This document shows, piece after piece, positions 53,806-64,000 of a stretch of 64,000 nucleotides of DNA. A program made the translations under genes and the position numbers. Position 1 is the stretch's first letter. The number at the start of each line of letters is the position of its first letter. This DNA is from Nipponacmea schrenckii (Eukaryota > Mollusca > Gastropoda > Lottiidae): assembly GCA_030562195.1 (NCBI GenBank), contig JAUJPP010000011.1, positions 4,464,001 to 4,528,000 on the forward strand, given 5' to 3'. Below the pieces are notes generated by a model, which worked only from the letters and a program-made list of their open reading frames with translations, made no database searches and had not been told where the DNA came from.

Positions 53806-56800
53806 AATCAGATGAAGCATCAGATGATGATTTCTGTGAAATTGAATTACCACCAATTATAGATCAATTGAAACGTCTACTTGAACAATATTCAGATGGA
53901 CAGATTATCAAGGTAAGATTTACATTTGTATATCTTATTATTTGTTTGTGTTAGTTTAAGCTGTTGGATCAAGTGGGGATTTATTTTTATTGTGGTCTGA
54001 AGCCTTCATTCAAAGGGAAGTAATACTTGATGTAACAGGAAGTTGATAGTTATCTGCCCTTTTTCATTATTGACTTTCTGTGAATGAAGGCCATATTGAA
54101 ATCAGCTAAATCAATTTCATTCTTTTTCACAGGTATGTATGATATATTTCCATTCCCTGTGTATAATTAGTAAGACAAAACCAGTGCTTGTAATTAAGAT
54201 GTATTTTTGATCATCAGTGCTGTATTATGTTCGAAATATGCAATTAAAAAATATCGCTAGTGCGACGTAGATTGACGTGCGCGGTTTCTGGCGGGAAAAT
54301 GCAAATTCTTTAAGGCTCTCTTTTCAATCACTACAAAAGTTTTATCTGTTTATTCACATGTTATACTGTTAATCATTTCCATGATTATTGTACTTTAGAC
54401 AAACTTGCCATGTACCCCTTTACATTATTGACTTCCTGTGAATAAAGCTAAATCAATTTCAATCTTTCCCTTTTAATTTCCAACCAAATTTGAACGTAGA
54501 CCGGTGTAACATTTGCGTTGTAGTAGGCTATCTTCTTCCATCAAGGCCTGACTTTTCCTACCGAAAGGTGAAAAATTAAGGCAGCTAGAAAACAATATTA
54601 TTAAAATGACCATCTTTGATTTTAAATAGGAACTTATACAAAATGCTGAAGATGGTGGAGCTACAGAAATCAAATTTCTATACACCGGGAAAAATCATGA
54701 AGAAATTAAATATTCAAAGAAGGCTTGGAAAGAAACACCAATCAAAATTGCGATGCAGGTATTCAAGAAATTTTTTAGTTATGACATGATTAATGTTAAT
54801 TTCCATTGAATAAAGTCACCAGAATCTTGTTTTACGGATGTGTTTGTGGTTTAAGCATACCGGTATAGTGGTAATATAATTATTTTACTGCTTCCACTCA
54901 TAGGTCTGATAGTCCTGTCTTAAAAAGTTAATAGTAAATGATAACCTTTCAACTATAATCTTGTTCACATTGTGGTCTGATTTTGACTTTTTTTAAAATA
55001 AGAGTTACCCCCCCCCCCTTCTCCTCCAACAAAGTTGCTTTCACCTGCTGTCCCTTTCTAGTTCTACAGAGTTGCTTTCACCTGCTGTCCCTTTCTAGTT
55101 CTACAGAGTTGCTTTCACCTGCTGTCCCTTTCTAGTTCTACAGAGTTGCTTTCACCTGCTGTCCCTTTCTAGTTCTACAGAGTTGCTTTCACCTGCTGTC
55201 CCTTTCTAGTTCTACAGAGTTGCTTTCACCTGCTGTCCCTTTCTAGTTCTACAGAGTTGCTTTCACCTGCTGTCCCTTTCTAGTTCTACAGAGTTGCTTT
55301 CACCTGCTGTCCCTTTCTAGTTCTACAGGGTTGCTTTTACCTGCTGTCCCTTTCTAGTTCTACAGAGTTGCTTTCACCTGCTGTCCCTTTCTAGTTCTAC
55401 AGAGTTGCTTTCACCTGCTGTCCCTTTCTAGTTCTACAGAGTTGCTTTCACCTGCTGTCCCTTTCTAGTTCTACAGAGTTGCTTTCACCTGCTGTCCCTT
55501 TCTAGTTCTACAGGTTGCTTTCACCTGCTGTCCCTTTCTAGTTCTACAGAGTTGCTTTCACCTGCTGTCCCTTTCTAGTTCTACAGAGTTGCTTTCACCT
55601 GCTGTCCTGTTACTGGAAGGGACGTCAGCTATTTAGAATAGCCTTTACTCTGGTTTTTCTGCAGAACATCATGAACATTACTGACATTTTGAATAGCCGT
55701 TTACGAATTTCTAATAAAGGCGTATCGGTAATGTATTTAAATGTTTACTTCTAATAGGCACCAGCTATATGTGTATACAACAATGGTATATTTACTGATA
55801 AAGATTGGAGAGGTATTGCTGCCATACAGTGTAGTCAAAAAGAAAAGGAACCACTGAAAGTTGGTAGATTTGGATTAGGATTTAAATCTGCTTCCACTTA
55901 CTAATTAAAACAGTTTTCTCCTGATTCCGTGTCCTCAGAACACAGACGTCAAATCTACTCGACAACTCACACCCAACAAATTGATCAAACATACACCTCA
56001 CATCCTCACACTTTAATCATAAACCTCACATCCTCACATCCTCACACTTTAATCAAACATACACCTCACATTCTCACACTTTAATCAAACATACACCTCA
56101 CACCCCACACTTAAATCAAACATACACCTCACATTCTCACACTTTAATCATAAACCTCACATCCTCACATCCTCACACTTTAATCAAACATACACCTCAC
56201 ATCCTCACACTTTAATCAAACATACACCTCACATCCTCACACTTTAATCAAACATACACCTCACATCCTCACACTTTAACATAAACATACACCTCACTCT
56301 CACACTTTAATCAAACATACACCTCACACCTCACACTTTAATCAAACATACACCTCACACCCCACACTTAAATCAAACATACACCTCACATTCTCACACT
56401 TTAATCAAACATACACCTCACATCCTCACACTTTAATCAAACATACACCTCACATCCTCACACTTTAATCAAACATACACCTCACACCCCACACTTAAAT
56501 CAAACATACACCTCACATTCTCACCCTTACCCGAACAGTGGACATACACCTTACATCATCAAACTTTACCTGAATATACACCTCACATCCTCACACTTTA
56601 CCTGAACATACACCTCACATCCTCACACTTTACCTGAACATACACCTCACATCCTCACACTTTACCTGAACATACACCTCACATCCTCACACTTTACCTG
56701 AACATACACCTCACACCCCACACTTAAACAAACTACACCTCACANNNNNNNNNNNNNNNNNNNNNNNNNNNNNNNNNNNNNNNNNNNNNNNNNNNNNNNN

Positions 56801-59800
56801 NNNNNNNNNNNNNNNNNNNNNNNNNNNNNNNNNNNNNNNNNNNNNNNNNNNNNNNNNNNNNNNNNNNNNNNNNNNNNNNNNNNNNNNNNNNNNNNNNNNN
56901 NNNNNNNNNNNNNNNNNNNNNNNNNNNNNNNNNNNNNNNNNNNNNNNNNNNNNNNNNNNNNNNNNNNNNNNNNNNNNNNNNNNNNNNNNNNNNNNNNNNN
57001 NNNNNNNNNNNNNNNNNNNNNNNNNNNNNNNNNNNNNNNNNNNNNNNNNNNNNNNNNNNNNNNNNNNNNNNNNNNNNNNNNNNNNNNNNNNNNNNNNNNN
57101 NNNNNNNNNNNNNNNNNNNNNNNNNNNNNNNNNNNNNNNNNNNNNNNNNNNNNNNNNNNNNNNNNNNNNNNNNNNNNNNNNNNNNNNNNNNNNNNNNNNN
57201 NNNNNNNNNNNNNNNNNNNNNNNNNNNNNNNNNNNNNNNNNNNNTGGACATACACCTCACATCCTCACACTTTACCTGGACGTGTCATTGTCTCCCTTGT
57301 TCGAATTTGTATGTATTGCTGATATTATTTTTTTCCAGATTTTCCATTGATCCTTAGTGGAGACAAGATAATGGTGATGAACCCATTAGCCAGTGTATCA
57401 AAGGTGGTGTATAAAAGGGATCTTTGTAAGATTAACGAAGATTCCAAGAAGGCAATGCTTAACTTGATAGGCAACAAGTTTGGATTTTCAGAGCTTTGTT
57501 TCAAAGACGGATACAAGGGTACATTGTTTTGGTTTCCATTGCGAACAGAACCCTCTGCTCTATCCCGTGATACGTATCCTTATGACAAAATTAAAGACAT
57601 ATTTCGTGGATTTAAAGATTTAGCACCATCTATTCTGCTGTTTTTAAAGAAAATTGAATTTATAGAAGTGTTTGAAGAATCAGAGGAAGATTTGATTTAT
57701 AGAGTACAGATATCTGCTAAGAAAGAGGACCTTCAGAGTATTCGTGATCAGAGAAGAGATTTTTTAAATCAAGTTGAAGAATTGAATGGAACTTTGGCTA
57801 AAGAAAATCTTTTCAACCATATGGAACTGTCTATTATATGTGAAGGGATGGAATGGTTACGGGAAGAAAGAAATACAAAAGATTGGATAGTGGTAAGTCA
57901 TTATCATGGAGGATCTGTAAGTGGTCGTCTACAGAGGTTAATAGATGATGAAGAATGGTCTTATAGTCCATATGTCAGTGTAGCAGGATGTTTATCAATT
58001 TGTGATGAAGATTTTAAAGGACATATATATTGCTTTTTACCACTACCATTAGAACGCACCAGCCCTACTGGCCTTCCAGTTCATATCAATGGGTTCTTTG
58101 CTTTGAGCCAAGATCGTCATCATATTAAATGGATTTCGTCAGACGAGGAAAACAGGACTGGTCACGCAGAAAATTCTGTAGAATGGAATTTAATTTTGGC
58201 CACGGAAATATTGCCCTTGGTATATTCAGAACTGTTAACATATTTAATAAAGCATGATTTTGACAAGAATACAATATATAAATTGCTACCTAAACCTGAA
58301 TTGATTACTGAAAACTGGAAGATTTTTATTAAACCACTTTTTGAACAACTTCACGAGAAAAACATCCTCTTTACCAAGGCTTCTGGTGGAAAGTGGATTA
58401 AACCTGATGAAGCAATTGTGTTAGTAGAGGGGAAATATCAGGATACTATTTTAAGGGTTATAGAAGATGTATATCTATTAAAGAAAAAGAATGTAGCTTG
58501 TATTCCAGATGATTTAGCAGAATATTTAAACAAACATGGTGGAATTGAAATATCTGATTCGTCACGTTTACATACCTTTTTGCTTCAACATGATGATATA
58601 TTTAATTTGATGGACGACAATCAGAAGATGAAACTACTAGAATATTTTATTTCTAATGATTTCCAGAGGTTGAAAGATCTGGAGATATTGCCATTGGCTA
58701 ATGGTGAATTTCAGATATTTGATGCTGAGAAAGAGACTGTAATCTGGTGTGAAGCAGGAAATTTGAAATTATTTCCGGGAATGGAATCGAGGTTTCTGCT
58801 CAGTGACCTTTCTCAAGAAATATCTAAAAAACTAATAGGTATTGGTAGTTTCATATCTATAATGTCTTTTACTTTTATAATCTATAACTTTGTTTGTATA
58901 ATTTGGAACGTCATCACTCTTTTATTCTGTCTATACTGATCGCATTTAGAGTCTCCAACCTCGTCAGTAAACAGTGCCATATTTCATCAACATCTGATCT
59001 GCTTAAATATGAGCATCTGAGTATAAGAATATTTGCCATGAGTTTGACGTTTGTGATGGAAGCTTTTTCATTTACTGCCGCCGACTCATGTTTTATAACC
59101 ATGCTCCTTGACAATATATTGTGCTTTGAGTGAATGTGATTTTCAAGCTTTTCGTTCTTTTCATTTCAGATAAGTTCCAAGTTAAACAACTAATGCCTGA
59201 ATATATTCCAGAATTACTCGAAGATTGTATAGAGATCAACAATTTCAGGCATAAAGAAATCACACCACAAATTACCAATTGGTTGAATGAAGTCTGGAAA
59301 TATATACACAAACAAGAGGATGTTTTCCAATTATCATGGATTTCACATTTACATTTACTACCATTTCATAAAGCAAACCAATCGGAACTCATCCAAGTTC
59401 ATTCAGTGTCTATTTTGAGATCCAAAGAAAACATGGACACTTTAGATCAACAGTTATCGAAGTCTCTTGAAAAACTTGGTGTAAAAATATTCACCTCACT
59501 CTCTAATACAATATCAGCACCAGTAGAGGGTAAATTTGTACAGTATCCTACAACTGAAGGGATATTTAATTGTATGAAGAAAATAATGAAGAGTGAACAA
59601 CAAATAAAACAGTTTAACCAAGAGGCCTCACTTAATGAAAGAAGTCAACTTCTTAAAACATTTACAAACTTTTCTGATGACCAAGTTCTACAGATATCTG
59701 AGCTTATTCAACAGCTGGAAGTATTTGAGGTGATGGACAGTAACCAGTATGTTTGTTTGAATGAGACAAATATAATGTATTATAGAGGAAACCATCCAGA

Positions 59801-62800
59801 ATTACCTATCCCCTATAAAGATACTGTTATAAAATGTACATCAGAGTCTATAGAGAAAATAGGAAGAATTTGTGGTTGTAGTTTCTTAGAATATGACGAG
59901 CTCATTGAAGATATACTATTATCATTACCTGCCAACTACAATAAGTCTGAACAACTTAAATTCATGAAATACTTCCTAGATCATTTATCATATTTTGAGG
60001 AGAAATGTGAAATAATGGAGTTAGCCGGCGAAATCTGCTTTATAGAGAACAAGAGTGGAGAACTTGTGAAACCAAGGGATTTACTAGATCCCAGTTCAAC
60101 TTTACTTAATGATATGTTTCAACCGTGTGACTTCCCATCGAATAACTATGACATCAAGAAATTGAAGAAGCTGGGATTAAGATATGAAGAAGATTTAACT
60201 GGAAAAGACATCTTGAAACTTGCTAATACAGTAATGGATGATGGAACTGGTTCAATGAAGATTTACAAGAAAGGGATGGCTCTGTGTCAATGGATAGACA
60301 AATATACCAATAGATTAGACCAGGGGATGATAAAGAAATTGACCTCAAAGACAATCTGTCCTATTATGAACAAAAGACCAGAATATTATCCAAAAACGTT
60401 ATCATTTAAAGGGGAAGATGCTGTGTTTCAGTTTAAAAAACCAAATGAATTATTCAGTTGTAAAGATGCCAGTCTAGTTGGTGGAGTAGATGTATTATCT
60501 AATGAAGATATACCACAGTGTTTTAAAACATATCTTAAACCAGTAGATGGAGAAGTATTTGAACAACTGAAATTGGTAACATCACAGTACAATGAAAAAG
60601 ATAAAATTGAATTCTTACTAGTTTTGAATAAAATATACCAATACATGTATATAAACAATTCTAGTATTGAAAATCCACACGAACTATTAAACCAGAAGAT
60701 AGTATGGACTGGATCAACCTTCCAACAGTCATCTTATGTCTACTGTACAGAAAAGAAGGATGATCTTCCACTACAACCATACCGATATCTACTGCCTCCT
60801 GAGATGAAGGAATACCAAAGTCTATTTGAAAAGTTTGGATGTATAAAAGAACAAAACGACAAAATGTTGCTTGATGTATTGAGTGATATCAGAGAAAAAC
60901 ATAAGACAATTCAGACCCTTGACGAATTGGACGTTAGAAAAGACACATCAATAGTTTTACAGATAATAAATAAATTGGCCAATTCACCACAAGATTACAG
61001 TCAGTGCATATTATTGCCCATCCATACAGATTCATCCAAGTTGCTGTTAAAACCAGCTAGTGAGTGTACTGTATGTAATGAGTCGTGGTTAAAGGATGAT
61101 GATTATGATGGAGATGAAGATGAAATTTTTTATGTTCATAAAGAAATATCTCCTTACACTGCAGATAAATTTAATGTCCCTGCTCTAAAAGATCGTGTAT
61201 TGTGTGATGCTGATAAATTTGATATGAATTTTGGTCAAAATGAACCTTTAACAACCAGACTGAAGAATCTTTTAAAAGATTATACTGATGGATTTACTGT
61301 ACCAAAGGAAATTATTCAGAATGCGGATGACGCTGGAGCAAGTGTTGTCAAGTTTCTATATGATGAGAGAACCATGCCAGAAGCACAGACATATCTATTT
61401 GATGAAGGTATGATACCTGTACAAGGACCAGCATTCTGGGCATATAATGATGCTAAATTTACAGACACTGATTATGAGAATATAACAAAATTAGCTGGAG
61501 CAACAAAGAAAGATGATCAAATGAAAATTGGTAGATTTGGACTTGGGTTTAATTCTGTCTACAACCTTACTGATACACCCAGCTTTATTTCTGGTGATAC
61601 ATATGTTATCTTTGATCCTCATGAGACTCATTTGAAGAAATCTGGACTAAAGATCAAATTAAATTATCTAAAAATCAGAAAATGAGAAAGAAAATGAAAG
61701 GACAGTTTTACCCATTTGACGGAATATTTCAGTGTAAAGTCCTGAATGAAGAGCAAGTCGACTTTGATGGAACAATATTCAGATTCCCTCTGAGAAATCA
61801 ATCAGAAGCGACCGAAAGTCTGATAAAAGACTTCAGTTACTCCAAAAATGAGATGAAGGAATTCATTCAAAAGATTGCAGATGGATGTGGAAATCTGTTG
61901 CTGTTTACTCAAAATGTAAGGAAAATTGAACTTCATCATCTACCTGAAGGAGGCAGACCAAATGACACACAATTAATACTGGAAGTTACTAAGTCATCTA
62001 ATCTGAATAATACTTCTGCTCTGAAAATATTGACAAGCCACAACAGTCAGCACCAAGATGAACAAATTTCGATATCAGTCAAAAGGACAGAAACAGCACA
62101 AGACTATTTCCAACTACCGCCTCTTGAAACAACACTGACATACTTAATAAGTTGGAGCTTTGGAAAAGATAAAGTAGTGAAGGCAGCAAAAAGAATAGAA
62201 TTCAAAGGCCTCTTACCTATTGCTGGAACAGCTGTTTTAAAGAACAACCAGGATAATGATATCAGTAACTTTGGATTCTATAATAAATCACATCTGTTCT
62301 GTTTCCTACCTCTACCAATACCAACGAGTTTACCTGCTCACGTCAATGGTTCATTTGCAGTACAGTCTAGTCGTAGAGATCTGGTATGGAAAAACGAAGA
62401 TGATATTGATGTTCCTGAAGATGAATGGAATATGTGCCTGCTGGAAGATGCTTGCTGCCAAGCGTACCTATTGATGATGATAACTATGGCTAGAGACGTC
62501 ACAGGAGAGAGATACAACAGACTGTGGCCCGATATTTCACAGTGTACATCTAGACATGATAAAGTACTATCAAGACAGATTTATAAGACAATTTGTGCTG
62601 GTGATTATAAAGTATTCCAGTCTAACAATGACCCTGTGTCTATTAATAATGCTATCTTTCTTGAACCAACTTTAAGAGGTGAAGATGTTATTGGTGACAT
62701 AGCTTTAAAAGCATTACGGCATTTCTCAAAAACAAGAAAAGATTCCTTAAGCTCACATTTTAATAGTGAAACCTCTGTGGTAGATCTGACTCCAGATGTT

Positions 62801-64000
62801 TGGAAACAGTTTATATGTGCTGGTTGTGAAGAAGTTATTAGACAAAGAATGGTAACAATTGAAATATTTTACAGTTGTTTATTCTTTCCAACATTGACTG
62901 ACAGGTTCTGGTCTCCAGAGGAAATTGATGAATTACTTCTTTACAGTCTTGGACTTAAAAATGATGAAATTAACGCGCTGTTAGCAAATACTGACGGCAT
63001 ACCAACTAAACCAAACCATAAAAGACTTAAACCAACTTTATTAATCCATCCAAATGGTAAGATAGCAGAATTATTTGATGAATCTGAAGAACGTTTTCCT
63101 GATGATACAAAACTAAAGACGGGCAGCTTTAGAAACGCTGAGGTGTTGGACATATTGAATAATCTGGGTATGATGAAAGATGATTTACCATGGGATCAAA
63201 TGCCGGAAAGAATTATTGTGGCATTGAACACACATGATGAAAAATTGACCCAAACTCGCTTCGAAAAATTTATCACTTATATGTCGACAAGGAAAGAAAT
63301 TTTCAAGAAGAAATTTGATTTTTGTCCTGAAAACATACGTCAAGAATTGTCTATGCTACCATTCCTACCGGTGAAGACTCTGGCGTGGAAATTTCCCCAA
63401 TTTACAAAGAAGAAATTTGTTTCCGCACATGAAGCTTATTTACAAGATCTTCAAAAATTTGTTGGCTGCACTTCACCAATTGTTGATATAACTACTAGAT
63501 CCCTCATCAATAGTTACCATGACTCTGTATCTGTATTGAAATGGTTGGGTGTTAAATATTCAGAAGAGCAGCTACCAATAGAACTGGTTCTGGAGAATAT
63601 GCTGATAATGTCACAGTGCCATTCTCTGTCATCCAACAATGATCTGTATCACGACCTGGAAAAATCATTTAATGCCATGTACAAATATTTAAATGACAAA
63701 ATTGATAAACCAGAAGAGACTCCTGAGCACAATGAACGTATAAAACAGTTAATTTGTAAAGAACTGGAAGGAAAGGCTGTTGTTTTAAATTTAGGATCTT
63801 TGAAAATCTCCTGATGTTTTGGTTCTAGAGCCAGGGATCCACATAGAACCATATATTTCTAGTACACACCTTGGTAAATCATACTCGAAATTATTTACCT
63901 TAATTGGGGTCCTACCAAAATTGACTGCAGTAAAGATTCTTGAGATCCTGATTCATATAGCCACTGAAAAAAGTGATAAAATTTTAGAAAATGCTGAAAT
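53806..64000 (+). CDS. Sacsin-like protein with HSP90-type ATPase repeats (partial, with lesions)
   Basis: Exons: 53806-53912 (PPIIDQLKRLLEQYSDG), 54630-54758 (ELIQNAEDGGATEIKF, the nucleotide-binding Asn helix of GHKL ATPases), 55758 to about 55901 (APAICVYNNG, KVGRFGLGFKS), 57339-58838 (FPLILSGDKI onward) and 59170 to beyond the window. Donors and acceptors are standard except the third donor. Around 61240-61600 a second repeat starts (EIIQNADDAGAS, GPAFWAYND, IGRFGLGFNSVYN), so at least two sacsin repeat regions are present. Sacsin-family proteins are very large chaperone-related ATPases, multicopy in several invertebrates. Lesions: frame slip and lost donor at 55890-55905, frame slip at about 61660, another at about 63806. 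The 5' end and the 3' end are not in view. It may be a pseudogene or contain consensus errors. Confidence 0.85.
55030..55607. repeat. 37-bp intronic minisatellite, about 15 copies
   Basis: Unit AGTTGCTTTCACCTGCTGTC followed by CCTTTCTAGTTCTACAG, nearly invariant. It lies in the intron between the second and third visible sacsin-like exons. Each unit contains TTTCTAGTTCTACAG, which resembles a splice acceptor and may act as a decoy. Confidence 0.95.
55945..56744. repeat. Minisatellite, unit about 32 bp, up to the gap
   Basis: Unit CATACACCTCACATCCTCAC followed by ACTTTAATCAAA, with a later variant ACTTTACCTGAA. The same variant resumes right of the gap (57245-57281), so the gap is within this array. 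Confidence 0.93.
56745..57244. other. Scaffold gap (500 N)
   Basis: Exactly 500 unknown bases inside the 32-bp array. Its true length is unknown and it may hide the rest of the third ATPase exon. Confidence 1.

Noticed and set aside
56733..57260. Frames of more than 170 codons on the minus strand
   Set aside because: Almost entirely N.
1..64000. tRNA, rRNA and other structured RNA genes
   Set aside because: No cloverleaf, A/B box pair at proper spacing or rRNA-like segment could be supported by reading both strands.

Overview
This is eukaryotic, AT-rich, intron-containing DNA crowded with transposons and satellites. The mix suggests a marine invertebrate, most likely a mollusc (inference, moderate to low): a sacsin-like gene, a TRIM protein with a MATH-like tail, several non-LTR retrotransposon lineages, PIF/Harbinger, hAT and TTAA-targeting MITEs, and many minisatellites. 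Two runs of exactly 500 N (36729-37228, 56745-57244) are scaffold gaps of unknown true length. LAYOUT. 1-9.6 kb: a LINE ORF1 gene on the minus strand, decayed LINE reverse transcriptases on the plus strand, diverged tandem repeats and two homopolymer-rich AT stretches. 9.65-13.2 kb: an 85-bp tandem array, a 67-bp satellite of about 33 units, a 5'-truncated TRIM copy fused to it, and a 28-bp minisatellite. 13.9-16.3 kb: a LINE interrupted by a TTAA MITE. 16.5-17.9 kb: a 1,378-bp hAT-type element with a perfect 8-bp target duplication; a paralogous unfilled site lies at 8.8 kb. 18.8-19.66 kb: a decayed ISL2EU/Harbinger-like transposase. 19,708-43,496: a locus bounded by two long inverted repeats (left arm about 2.7 kb, right arm about 5.3 kb because its tandem repeats are expanded and it carries an extra insertion). 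Between the arms lie a TRIM-MATH gene, two LINE pseudogenes, a minus-strand remnant resembling the N-terminal part of a Polinton-type family-B DNA polymerase protein, a three-exon acidic PC4-like gene, a small C2H2 zinc-finger gene, a spliced type I membrane protein with two possible membrane-exon endings, and a gag-like fragment. 43.5-45.1 kb: a LINE with an endonuclease fragment joined downstream of the reverse transcriptase. 45.3-49.7 kb: a convergent PIF/Harbinger gene pair (a transposase lacking its catalytic core, and a multi-exon Myb/SANT-like partner). 50.5-53.8 kb: short hAT-like elements, otherwise gene-poor. 53.8 kb to the end: a sacsin-like HSP90-type ATPase gene that runs off the window, with intronic 37-bp and 32-bp minisatellites, a gap and three apparent frameshifts. 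HOW THE PARTS RELATE. The minus-strand polymerase-like and PC4-like genes and the plus-strand zinc-finger and membrane-protein genes diverge from about 32.35-32.75 kb and look like one captured block, perhaps what is left of a large DNA transposon or an integrated virus-like element; this is inference. The inverted arms around that block are the most unusual structure in the window. The TRIM and sacsin-like genes belong to families that expand in invertebrates, but both show lesions here that could be real decay or consensus errors.
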